From the NCBI GenBank assembly GCA_009922295.1, contig RFWA01000017.1, positions 1 through 16,787 of the forward strand: DNA of 16,787 bases, written 5' to 3'. Of the stretch, positions 1 to 6,995 are shown in pieces. The first letter of the stretch is position 1; each line of letters begins with the position of its first letter. The DNA comes from Betaproteobacteria bacterium. Its GTDB lineage: Bacteria; Pseudomonadota; Gammaproteobacteria; Burkholderiales; Burkholderiaceae_C. A program made the translations under genes and the position numbers. Below the pieces are notes generated by a model. That model was not told where the DNA came from. It made no database searches and saw only the letters and a list, made by a program, of their open reading frames with translations.

Positions 1-648
1 CTCAAGAAAAACCCGATCCGTACTGCACAAGACATGATCGGCAAAAAAGTTGGCATTCAGTCAACCGGCATTATTTTGCTCAAGGCCTTGTTGGCCAAGA
101 ACAAGATCGACGAGAAACTGGTCACCATTATCCCGATCGGTGCGGAAATGACGCCCCTGATGACCGGGCAGGTAGACACCGTCACAGGTTGGCAAACCAA
201 CACCTCGGCGCTCAAAGTGCTTGGCCCCGATCGGGTTGACCTGCGGTTGTGGGACGCGGGCGTTCGGCTTTACGCGCTGCCCTACTACGCGCCTAACCAG
301 GTGATCGAAAAACGGCCCGATGTGCTCCAGCGTTTCCTGCGCGCTACCGCGCGGGGATGGGCCTATGCCAACAAAAACCGTGACGCAGCCACAGACCTGC
401 TGATCAAAGAGTATCCGAACCTTGACCGTGCTGACGAGCGGGCGGCTATCGATTCACTGATGAGCTACGCCTACAACCCCCAAACCCAAGCCAATGGCTG
501 GGGCGCGATGGACCGGGCTGTCTGGCAAGATCAGATCACCCAATATGCAGACTTGGGCCAGTTCAGCAAGCGGGTGCCTAAGGTGGACGAAGTCATGACG
601 ATGGATATTTTGAACGCCACCCGTGACTACCGCCTGAAGAACATGTAA
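1..648 (+). CDS. ABC transporter substrate-binding protein, NMT1/SsuA-like (5' partial)
   Basis: This is the C-terminal part of a periplasmic binding protein that delivers a small organic solute to the ABC importer encoded next. The frame is open from base 1, reading LKKNPIRTAQDMIGKKVGIQ, so the true start and signal peptide lie upstream and the internal ATG at base 34 is not the start. The family hallmarks I recognise are the 'GKKVGIQSTG' segment of the binding lobe, the 'MTGQVDTVTGWQTN' strand, and the region around 'RFLRATARGWAYANKNRDAATDLLIKEY', typical of NMT1/THI5-like and SsuA/TauA/NrtA proteins. It ends 22 bases before the ATPase start, so the two should be co-transcribed. Family assignment is good. 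The ligand (taurine, sulfonate, pyrimidine, aromatic acid or other) cannot be read from the sequence, and the CoA-catabolic genes downstream suggest an organic acid. Confidence 0.88.
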   Translation, partial: LKKNPIRTAQDMIGKKVGIQSTGIILLKALLAKNKIDEKLVTIIPIGAEMTPLMTGQVDTVTGWQTNTSALKVLGPDRVDLRLWDAGVRLYALPYYAPNQVIEKRPDVLQRFLRATARGWAYANKNRDAATDLLIKEYPNLDRADERAAIDSLMSYAYNPQTQANGWGAMDRAVWQDQITQYADLGQFSKRVPKVDEVMTMDILNATRDYRLKNM

Positions 649-670
649 TCGTCAGCAAGCTCGGGCCAAC

Positions 671-1462
671 ATGACCACCACCGAGGCCCTTGCGCCTGCC
701 ATCAGTTGTCGCGGCGTATCGGTCCGCTTCTTCACCGAGCACGGCAGTGTGATGGCGCTCAAAGGCGTCGATCTGGACGTCGAAGCGGGCGAATTCATCA
801 GCCTGTTAGGGCCTTCGGGTTGCGGCAAATCCACATTTCTGCGGGTTGTCGCCGATCTGATTCCACCCAGCGCCGGGTCAATCAAGGTGCTGGGTGTGGG
901 GCCGGAAGCGGCCCGGCTGCGGCGGGACATTGGCTTCGTGTTCCAGGATGCAGCGTTGCTGCCATGGCGCACCGCCTTGGAGAATGTAGAGTTGCCACTC
1001 GAGATCGCCAAAGCAAAGTTTGGCGCAGCGCGAGCCAGCCGGGCGAGCCCGCGTGAACTGCTGGCGCTGGTTGGCCTCAAGGGCAGCGAACGCGCCTATC
1101 CACACGAACTGTCGGGTGGCATGCGTCAACGGGTTTCGATTGCGCGGGCACTGGTCACCAACCCACGCATTCTTCTGATGGACGAGCCCTTTGGTGCGCT
1201 GGACGAGATCACGCGAGACCGCCTGAACGAAGAGTTGCTGCGGGTCTGGCGCGAGCTTGGCATGACCGTCTTGTTCGTCACGCACAGCATCCACGAGGCC
1301 GCTTTTCTTGGCCAACGCGTGATGATGCTGGCAGCTAATCCGGGGCGGGTCCAGGAAATCGTTCCGATCTCACTGCCAGCAGACCGTCGATTGGATATTC
1401 GCGAGACCCCGGAGTTTGTGCAAATCACGGCCCGCCTGCGGCGAATACTTGAAATATGTTGA
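671..1462 (+). CDS. ABC transporter ATP-binding protein, SsuB/TauB/NrtD family
   Basis: This is the cytoplasmic ATPase (263 aa, normal length for the family) that powers the importer formed with the flanking binding protein and permease. All nucleotide-binding motifs are intact: Walker A GPSGCGKS (residues 47-54), Q-loop glutamine in FQD (92), signature LSGGMRQR (147-154), Walker B ILLMDEP (167-173) with D-loop FGALD, and the switch histidine in VTHS (205). The segment 'GFVFQDAALLPWRTALENVELPLE' is typical of the taurine/sulfonate/nitrate ATPase subgroup. The C-terminus is short, with no extra regulatory domain. The ATG at 671 gives a normal N-terminus, although no strong Shine-Dalgarno sequence precedes it. 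The stop lies 10 bases before the permease ATG. Confidence 0.95.
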   Translation: MTTTEALAPAISCRGVSVRFFTEHGSVMALKGVDLDVEAGEFISLLGPSGCGKSTFLRVVADLIPPSAGSIKVLGVGPEAARLRRDIGFVFQDAALLPWRTALENVELPLEIAKAKFGAARASRASPRELLALVGLKGSERAYPHELSGGMRQRVSIARALVTNPRILLMDEPFGALDEITRDRLNEELLRVWRELGMTVLFVTHSIHEAAFLGQRVMMLAANPGRVQEIVPISLPADRRLDIRETPEFVQITARLRRILEIC

Positions 1463-1472
1463 TGGAATCATC

Positions 1473-2312
1473 ATGACAACATCTGCACGGGCACCATCAG
1501 CAGACCTGCTGGAAACGGATGCAGGTGCCATCGCGCATCGGCTGTCGCTCAAGCGCAAACGCTGGCGCGCACGCCTGCTGCCCGCGCTGGGCGTATTCGT
1601 GTTGCTGTTTGGCTGGTGGGCCATCGTGGTGGGCTTTGAGGTCAAGCCCTTTATCGCGCCCTCGCCCTTTATGGTGCTCAACACCCTGTACGCCAAGCGG
1701 GCCATTCTGCTGGACAACCTGATCCCCACTGCACTTGAGGCCGCTGGCGGGTTTTTGCTGGGCAATCTGGTCGCGATCCTGATGGCCACCGTGTTTGTGC
1801 ATAACAAGACCTTGAACGATATTTTCTTTCCGGTCGCATTGATGTTGAACGCGATTCCGATCGTTGCCAAGGCGCCTGTTCTGGTGCTGATGATGGGCAA
1901 TGGCGTGGAGCCAAAAATTGCCATCGCTGCGCTGGTTTGCTTTTTCCCGACCTTGGTCAATATGGTGCGCGGCCTTGATGCTGCCAACCCCCAGGCAATG
2001 GAGCTAATGCGGGTGCTGTCGGCCAGCAAGACCGAGGTCTTCTTCAAACTGAGGCTATTCAGCTCATTGCCCTACCTTTTTTCTGCCTTGCGTATTGCTG
2101 CCTCCATGTCAGTCATTGGCGCCGTGGTGGGGGAATGGATTGGCTCGACCCAGGGCATTGGCGCCTTGATTCTTCAAGCCACCTACAACTTTGATTCCGC
2201 ACTGTTGTATTCGGCCATTGTCATGAGCGCGTGTTTGTCGGGGTCTTTCTTCTTGATCATCGCCTTGCTGGAACGCTGGCTCGTGAGATGGCAGCCCCAA
2301 CACGTTCACTGA
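1473..2312 (+). CDS. ABC transporter permease, SsuC/TauC-like
   Basis: This is the inner-membrane permease of the same importer, 279 aa from the ATG at 1473. That start is preferred to an in-frame ATG at 1416, which would overlap the ATPase gene by 47 bases and add a non-membrane tail. About six hydrophobic segments are visible, near residues 36-54, 86-108, 118-140, 148-165, 205-225 and 245-268. The cytoplasmic coupling loop that docks on the ATPase is present as 'ELMRVLSASKTEVFFKLRLFSSLPYLFSALRIA' (about 177-209), matching the EAA-type motif of binding-protein-dependent permeases. With a single permease gene the transporter is presumably a homodimer. The gene ends inside a hairpin that separates the importer genes from the enzyme genes. 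Confidence 0.93.
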   Translation: MTTSARAPSADLLETDAGAIAHRLSLKRKRWRARLLPALGVFVLLFGWWAIVVGFEVKPFIAPSPFMVLNTLYAKRAILLDNLIPTALEAAGGFLLGNLVAILMATVFVHNKTLNDIFFPVALMLNAIPIVAKAPVLVLMMGNGVEPKIAIAALVCFFPTLVNMVRGLDAANPQAMELMRVLSASKTEVFFKLRLFSSLPYLFSALRIAASMSVIGAVVGEWIGSTQGIGALILQATYNFDSALLYSAIVMSACLSGSFFLIIALLERWLVRWQPQHVH

Positions 2313-2335
2313 TCGCCAGCTGGCTGATCCATTTT
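2311..2335 (+). terminator. possible weak terminator or processing hairpin between importer and enzyme genes
   Basis: Starting at the permease stop codon, GATC and GCC (2311-2317) pair with GGC and GATC (2322-2329), with one bulged T and an AGCT loop. A run of five T follows at 2332-2336. The stem contains the ten-base palindrome GCCAGCTGGC. It resembles a weak intrinsic terminator or an mRNA-processing hairpin placed just before the flavoprotein start. The stem is short, so partial read-through is more likely than full termination. Confidence 0.35.
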
Positions 2336-2340
2336 TCAAG

Positions 2341-3744
2341 GTGAGTATGAGCAGTTTGATTGACACGGTGTACCAGCCTGGTCGCCAGGTAAAAGTGGCG
2401 TCCCGCGCCGATGTGGTGGTGGTGGGCGGCGGCCCCGCCGGTGTGTCCGCAGCTTTGGCGGCGGCTCGCAATGGCGCAAGCGTGACGCTGCTTGAGCGCT
2501 ACAACCACCTGGGCGGCCTGGCCTCTGGGGGCATGGTGCTGGTCCTGGACGACATGTGGGACAACCACCTGCAGGAAGTCTCGGTCCGCGGTACTTGCCA
2601 GACCATGATCGAGCGCCTGGCTGCCATGAAACTGGCCTTGTACCCGCGCGCTAACGAGTGGGGTTATGACGAGGCTTCGCGCAAGCGCTGGTACCGCTAC
2701 GGCACCTTTGACTTCCACACCCACGAGTCACCGCACCCCATCTGTTTTGCGGCCGCTTTTGATCCGGACGGCTGGAAGCGGGTTTCGCTGGACATGGTTC
2801 GAGAGGCCGGCATTGAGTTGCGGCTGCACTCCTGGTTCTCGCACACCCTGGTTGAAGATGGCAAAGTGCAAGGCGTGGTCTGCGAGAGCAAGAGCGGGCC
2901 GCAAGCCATCCTGGGCCAGGTGGTCATTGATGCCACTGGCGACCTCGATGTTGCCGCTTCTGCCGGCGCACCGCATACCGGCGGCAACTACATCATGACC
3001 ACGGTCTTTCGTCTGGGCAACGTGGACACCGAGGCCGCTGAGCGCTACGAGGCAGAAGAGCCCGAGGCCTACGCCGCACTGGATCGGCAAATCAAGAAGC
3101 TTTTGGGTGGATCCTGGGGGCTTTGGTGGCTCAAGACACCCATCCCAGGCGTGGTTTGGTGCAACTGCCCGCACATGGCGGGGCTGGACGGGCAGAAGGT
3201 CGAAGACCTGACCCGGGCTGAAATCCAGGGCCGTCAGCATATTCACAGCCTGGTCGACTTCATTCGCGGAAGACTGCCAGGGTTCGAAAAATGTCATGTC
3301 ATTGATGTGGCACCGCAAACCGGTGTGCGACAAACCAGGCTGCTTGAAGGCGAGTACGTCCTGACCAAAGAAGACCTGTCACAACGCACCCGCTTTGCCG
3401 ACAGCATTGCGCGTGGCCGTGACTACTACATGCCGTACAGGGTGCTGTTGCCGCAAGGTGTCGACAACCTGTTGGTCGCTGGTCGCCACTACTCGGTTAC
3501 CTCGCAGGCCCAGAAAATCTCGCGTGAAATACCGCCCTGTATGGCGATGGGCGAAGCTGCAGGCATTGCCGCGGCCATGGCAGTCCAGGCCGGTGTCAGC
3601 GTCCGACAAGTCAACGTGCCTCAACTTCAAAAAACCCTGCGTGCTCAGGGGGCTGACCCTGGCGATCAAGTCGGGCGCAATGCCGACGTGCCGGCGCTGG
3701 CGGCGGCATTGGCGGTTAATGATCAGGTGCTGGAGGCCCTATGA
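2341..3744 (+). CDS. FAD-dependent oxidoreductase (FAD_oxidored / HdrA-like flavoprotein core)
   Basis: This is a soluble flavoprotein of 467 aa. The Rossmann FAD-binding motif is VVVVGGGPAG (25-34) with the ribose-binding glutamate in TLLER (52). The second FAD contacts are DATGD (197-201) and DNLLVAGR (375-382), and the C-terminal GEAAGIAAA helix is at 404-412. The order 'GVRQTRLLEGEYVLTKEDL ... PYRVLLPQGVDNLLVAGR' is characteristic of the FAD_oxidored family, which includes the flavin core of HdrA. No CxxC iron-sulfur motif is present, so electrons must pass through a separate carrier; the ferredoxin gene four genes on is the obvious candidate. The start is either GTG 2341 or ATG 2347. AAGGTGAG at 2337-2344 looks like a Shine-Dalgarno sequence but sits very close to the ATG. 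The stop overlaps the CoA-transferase start (ATGA). The substrate is unknown. Confidence 0.88.
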   Translation: MSMSSLIDTVYQPGRQVKVASRADVVVVGGGPAGVSAALAAARNGASVTLLERYNHLGGLASGGMVLVLDDMWDNHLQEVSVRGTCQTMIERLAAMKLALYPRANEWGYDEASRKRWYRYGTFDFHTHESPHPICFAAAFDPDGWKRVSLDMVREAGIELRLHSWFSHTLVEDGKVQGVVCESKSGPQAILGQVVIDATGDLDVAASAGAPHTGGNYIMTTVFRLGNVDTEAAERYEAEEPEAYAALDRQIKKLLGGSWGLWWLKTPIPGVVWCNCPHMAGLDGQKVEDLTRAEIQGRQHIHSLVDFIRGRLPGFEKCHVIDVAPQTGVRQTRLLEGEYVLTKEDLSQRTRFADSIARGRDYYMPYRVLLPQGVDNLLVAGRHYSVTSQAQKISREIPPCMAMGEAAGIAAAMAVQAGVSVRQVNVPQLQKTLRAQGADPGDQVGRNADVPALAAALAVNDQVLEAL

Positions 3745-4910
3745 CACAGCAAAACCCAAACCTTGCGGATCTGCCTTTAAGTGGCGTGCGGGTGGTTGAT
3801 TTCACGCAGGTGATGATGGGGCCGGTGTGCACCCAGATGCTGGCCGACTATGGCGCAGACATTCTCAAGATCGAGCGCAAGGGTGCGGGAGATTTGAGCC
3901 GGTCGACCTTCGAGCCGGTGCACGGTGCTGACAACCCGATTTTTTGCAGCCTCAACCGCAACAAACGCAGCGCCGCGCTGGACCTGCGCGACGCCGGCCA
4001 GATGGCGGCCGTCAAAGCGCTGATCGCAAATGCCGACGTCGTGGTCAATAATTTCCGCGCCGGCGTGATGGAGCGCATGGGCTTGGGGTTTGAAGACTGC
4101 CAAAAGATCAACCCGCGCATCATTTATGCCGTGGGCACCGGTTATGGCGAAAGCGGCCCCTATGCCCACAAGGGAGGGCAGGATGTGCTGGCGCAAGCCA
4201 TGAGTGGCGTGATGGCACGCCGGGCCAACGACTCTGTGCCGGTGTCGGTCTACCCCACGGCGCTGGCGGACTACTCGGCCGGCATGCACATGGTGCAAGG
4301 CATTTTGTTGGCATTGCTGCACCGGGCACGCACGGGCGTGGGTCAGAAAGTCAGCGTCTCCTTGTACAACTCCATGCTCGCCATGCAGATGCAAGAAGCC
4401 GCGATGATCATGATGGCCGACTCCGAGGTGAACTGGGCGGCGATGCCCTTGTCTGGCGTTTTTGAAACCCAAAACGGCCCACTGGTGCTGGTGGGGGCGT
4501 TCAAAGCCAACCCCTTGCAAGACATCTGCCGGGCACTGGGCCTGGAAGACCTGTCGGCAGACGAACGCTTCTGCAATCTCAATCAGCAGTTTCGCAATAA
4601 GCCAGAGTTGCAAGCCATGTTCCGCGACAAATTTGCCAGCAACACGCGCGAGCATTGGCTAGAGCGGCTGGAAGAGCAGGACCTGCTGTGCGCACCGGTA
4701 CGCGACCTGCGTGAGGCCTTGGTCGACCCGCAGACTCTGCACAACAAGGTATTGATGGAGGGCCAGGGTGAAGGGCAGACAGTCCGTTTTGTCGGTAGCC
4801 CGATCCAAATGTCCGCCGCGCCCGTGACCTTGCGCCGGGCACCGCCAAGGTTGGGGCAGCATACCCAAGAAATCCTGGACCTCGTGCGAACTGGCGAGCA
4901 GACGTCATGA
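3741..4910 (+). CDS. CaiB/BaiF class III CoA-transferase
   Basis: This enzyme moves CoA from a donor thioester to a carboxylic acid in the cytoplasm through an aspartyl-CoA mixed anhydride, the usual first step in CoA-dependent acid degradation. The protein has 389 aa, normal for the family. It shows the N-terminal 'LSGVRVVDFTQVMMGPVCTQMLADYGADILKIE' block, the 'NRNKRSAALDL' block, the 'VVVNNFRAGVMERMGLG' block and the GYGESGPYA motif. The catalytic aspartate is D177 in YPTALADYSAGMH, aligning with Asp169 of formyl-CoA transferase. The donor and acceptor cannot be predicted from sequence. The start overlaps the flavoprotein stop by four bases and the stop overlaps the crotonase start by four bases, implying translational coupling and balanced expression of the three enzymes. 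Confidence 0.93.
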   Translation: MTQQNPNLADLPLSGVRVVDFTQVMMGPVCTQMLADYGADILKIERKGAGDLSRSTFEPVHGADNPIFCSLNRNKRSAALDLRDAGQMAAVKALIANADVVVNNFRAGVMERMGLGFEDCQKINPRIIYAVGTGYGESGPYAHKGGQDVLAQAMSGVMARRANDSVPVSVYPTALADYSAGMHMVQGILLALLHRARTGVGQKVSVSLYNSMLAMQMQEAAMIMMADSEVNWAAMPLSGVFETQNGPLVLVGAFKANPLQDICRALGLEDLSADERFCNLNQQFRNKPELQAMFRDKFASNTREHWLERLEEQDLLCAPVRDLREALVDPQTLHNKVLMEGQGEGQTVRFVGSPIQMSAAPVTLRRAPPRLGQHTQEILDLVRTGEQTS

Positions 4911-5680
4911 CCGTTGAATTGCATATTGCAAACCATGTGGCGACGGTCACCCTGTCGCGCCCTGAGGCCATGAACGCGGTCGACCTGGCAACAGAAGCAC
5001 GGCTGCAGCAGATTTGGACCCAGATCGAAACTGACCCGTCTGTTCGGGTCGTGGTCTTGACCGGCGCCGGCGAACGCGCTTTTTGCGTCGGCGCTGACCT
5101 TAAAAATCCGTCCGTCACGGGCCTTGAATATTGGGCCGCGCCGCGCCCGGGTGGGTTCGGTGGCATTGCGCTGCGCGAAACGCTCAATGTGCCAGTGATT
5201 GCCCGGGTCAATGGCTTCGCCCTCGGTGGCGGTTTTGAGATGGTGCTTGGCTGCGACATTGTTGTCGCCTGTGAAGAGGCACGTTTCGGGCTGCCTGAAC
5301 CCCGGGTCGGGCGCATGCCCTTAGACGGCGGCATGGTGTTGTTGCAGCGCCAAGTGCCTTACCGTAAAGCCATGGCCATGCTGTTCACGGGCAAACACGT
5401 TACCGCGGCGCAAGCGCTCGACATGGGCCTTTTGAACGAGGTGGTACCCCGTGCTGAGCTGGATGGCGCGGTGGCGCGCTGGGTCGACGACATCTTGGCC
5501 TGTGCGCCGCTGTCGCTTCAAGCCATCAAGCAGGTGGTGCGCAGCACCGGCCAACTGACACCGGTGCAGGCGCAGTCCATGCGACTGCCGGCCCTTGTCG
5601 CGGCACTGAATTCAGACGATGGCAATGAAGGCGTTCTGGCCTTCCAGCAAAAGCGCAAGCCGGTCTGGAGCGGTCGCTGA
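4907..5680 (+). CDS. enoyl-CoA hydratase/isomerase (crotonase) family protein
   Basis: This is a cytoplasmic acyl-CoA enzyme of 257 aa. The oxyanion-hole segment is GERAFCVGADLK (about 55-66), and the second oxyanion and catalytic block is 'FALGGGFEMVLGCDIVVACEEARFGLPEPRVG' (104-135). Glutamates sit at both positions used by true enoyl-CoA hydratases, E111 in GGFEM and E131 in LPEPRVG, so hydration of a 2-enoyl-CoA is chemically plausible. Isomerase or hydrolase activity cannot be excluded, since the superfamily is versatile. The gene overlaps the CoA-transferase by ATGA, so its substrate is probably the CoA ester made by that enzyme or a product of it. It is followed 20 bases later by the ferredoxin. 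No acyl-CoA dehydrogenase or thiolase is present nearby. Confidence 0.92.
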   Translation: MTVELHIANHVATVTLSRPEAMNAVDLATEARLQQIWTQIETDPSVRVVVLTGAGERAFCVGADLKNPSVTGLEYWAAPRPGGFGGIALRETLNVPVIARVNGFALGGGFEMVLGCDIVVACEEARFGLPEPRVGRMPLDGGMVLLQRQVPYRKAMAMLFTGKHVTAAQALDMGLLNEVVPRAELDGAVARWVDDILACAPLSLQAIKQVVRSTGQLTPVQAQSMRLPALVAALNSDDGNEGVLAFQQKRKPVWSGR

Positions 5681-5700
5681 TCGACCCTTAGAGTGCTCGC

Positions 5701-6027
5701 GTGGCCTACGTCATCATTGACACCTGCATCGACTGCAAAGACGCCAGTTGCGTCAGCTGTTGTCCGGTGGACTGCATTTACGAAGGGCCGCGCAGCTTCT
5801 ACATCCACCCGGATGAATGCATCAACTGCGGCATCTGCGTGTCGGTTTGCCCGCCCGAGGCAATTTTTGAAGACTGCGACGTACCCAAACACCTGACACA
5901 TTTCATCGCCATCAATCGGGAATTTTTCAGTCCCGAGGTCACGGGGTTCGGGAGCCCCGCCGGGGCCAGCAGCGTGGGTGCTGCTTTGCGTGATCATCCT
6001 TCAGTTGCGAGTACGATCCGCAAATAG
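5701..6027 (+). CDS. fdxA: 7Fe (3Fe-4S/4Fe-4S) ferredoxin, Azotobacter FdI type
   Basis: This is a small soluble electron carrier of 108 aa. The cysteine pattern matches Azotobacter vinelandii ferredoxin I. C9, C17 and C50 are the expected 3Fe-4S ligands and C21, C40, C43 and C46 the 4Fe-4S ligands, with extra cysteines at 12, 20 and 25. The flanking text 'PVDCIYEGPRSFYIHPDECINCGIC' is also family-typical. Length and the long C-terminal tail fit this class rather than short clostridial ferredoxins. The start is a GTG at 5701, chosen because the first residues MAYVIIDTC align with the family N-terminus. The preceding Shine-Dalgarno sequence is weak. Placement 20 bases after the crotonase and 21 before the LysR gene makes it part of the operon, and it probably serves the flavoprotein encoded upstream. 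Confidence 0.93.
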   Translation: MAYVIIDTCIDCKDASCVSCCPVDCIYEGPRSFYIHPDECINCGICVSVCPPEAIFEDCDVPKHLTHFIAINREFFSPEVTGFGSPAGASSVGAALRDHPSVASTIRK

Positions 6028-6048
6028 CCGCTACCCATCGGACAGGCC

Positions 6049-6960
6049 ATGCATGCCGTTGTACTGAAGTATTTTCTTGAGGTCGCCCGTTGCGGCTCGA
6101 TTCGCAAGGCTGCACACAACCTGTTTGTGGCCTCGAGCGCGGTCAACCGCCAAATCCTGCGTCTGGAGCAAGAGTTGGGCGCCGAGCTGTTTGACCGCAT
6201 TCCCAGCGGGATGCGACTCAACGCCGCGGGTGAGCGGCTCCAGCAGCACGTGCGCGGCACACTGCATGATTACCACCTGATGCGCACCGAGCTCGACGCA
6301 CTCAAAGGCGAGCGCAAAGGACACGTGTCCGTTGCAGCCATGGATTCGCTTCTGATCGAGTTTTTGCCTGCGGCCGTGGAAGAGTTCTCCAGCAGTTACC
6401 CAGCAGTGTCTTACACCATCAGCTCTGCACTGCCCAGCGAGGTGTCGGAGCGGGTGGCTAAGGGCGACAACGACATAGGCATTTCCTATCTGGGAAAACT
6501 GCCCAGCTCTGTCAGCGTGGTGGCGAAAGCGCCGTTCCCTCCGGGCGTGGTCATGGCACCCTCTCACCCACTGGCCAAAAAAGCGAGTATCAGCTTCCAG
6601 GATTGTCGCGACCAAGCCTTTATCCAGATCAGCCGCATCTCGCCGATCCATGACTTGGTGCAGTCCGAGTTCTCCAAGTTCTGGGACGACCTGGTGCCCG
6701 CTATGTCGTGCAATTCGACCACCATGGCCAAGCGCATGATCATTGCCGGACGCGGTATCTCATTTTTCACCAAGATTGGGTTCATCGACGAGATAGAGCG
6801 CGGCGAAGTGGTTTGGCGCCCGCTGGACAACCCGGCGATCAATGCGATTGGGGTCGGGATCATGATTCCGTCAAACCGGACGCTGTCGCACGTGACCCTC
6901 GAGTTTCTGGAGCGCATCACCCGCCGACTCAAGCAACTGGAGTTGGCGGCAGCCCTTTAG
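6049..6960 (+). CDS. LysR-family transcriptional regulator
   Basis: This is a DNA-binding regulator of 303 aa. The N-terminal winged helix-turn-helix is clear: 'LKYFLEVARCGSIRKAAHNLFVASSAVNRQILRLEQELGAELFDR' (about 6-50), then the family's 'LNAAGERL' hinge. An effector-binding domain with the periplasmic-binding-protein fold covers about residues 90-295. GGACAGG (6040-6046) gives a Shine-Dalgarno sequence a few bases before the ATG. Unlike most LysR genes, it is not divergent from its presumed targets; it is the last gene in the same direction, 21 bases after the ferredoxin. It probably senses the imported substrate or its CoA ester and controls the transporter and enzyme genes. The promoter it would bind lies upstream of the window. 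Confidence 0.93.
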   Translation: MHAVVLKYFLEVARCGSIRKAAHNLFVASSAVNRQILRLEQELGAELFDRIPSGMRLNAAGERLQQHVRGTLHDYHLMRTELDALKGERKGHVSVAAMDSLLIEFLPAAVEEFSSSYPAVSYTISSALPSEVSERVAKGDNDIGISYLGKLPSSVSVVAKAPFPPGVVMAPSHPLAKKASISFQDCRDQAFIQISRISPIHDLVQSEFSKFWDDLVPAMSCNSTTMAKRMIIAGRGISFFTKIGFIDEIERGEVVWRPLDNPAINAIGVGIMIPSNRTLSHVTLEFLERITRRLKQLELAAAL

Positions 6961-6965
6961 GCCTG

Positions 6966-6995
6966 GGCGGTGCTCAGGACACGAGCGCCACCGCC
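6966..6995. terminator. possible bidirectional hairpin between convergent genes
   Basis: GGCGGTG (6966-6972) pairs with CACCGCC (6989-6995), and the inner CTC (6973-6975) can pair with GAG (6983-6985) across a three-base bulge. It begins six bases after the LysR stop and covers the 3' end of the convergent serine hydrolase gene. It could stop transcription from both sides, but neither strand has a clear run of U after the stem. Confidence 0.28.

Noticed and set aside
1416..1472. Earlier in-frame start for the permease
   Set aside because: It would overlap the ATPase gene and add a non-conserved stretch; ATG 1473 is the natural start.
3777..4655. Long open frame of 292 codons on the - strand opposite the CoA-transferase gene
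   Set aside because: The + strand frame is an intact, motif-complete CaiB protein. The antisense product is His-rich with no family features, as expected from high-GC codon bias.
4579..5334. Open frame of 251 codons on the - strand across the CoA-transferase/crotonase junction
   Set aside because: It overlaps two convincing genes and its product is rich in Ser, Arg and Pro with no recognisable domain.
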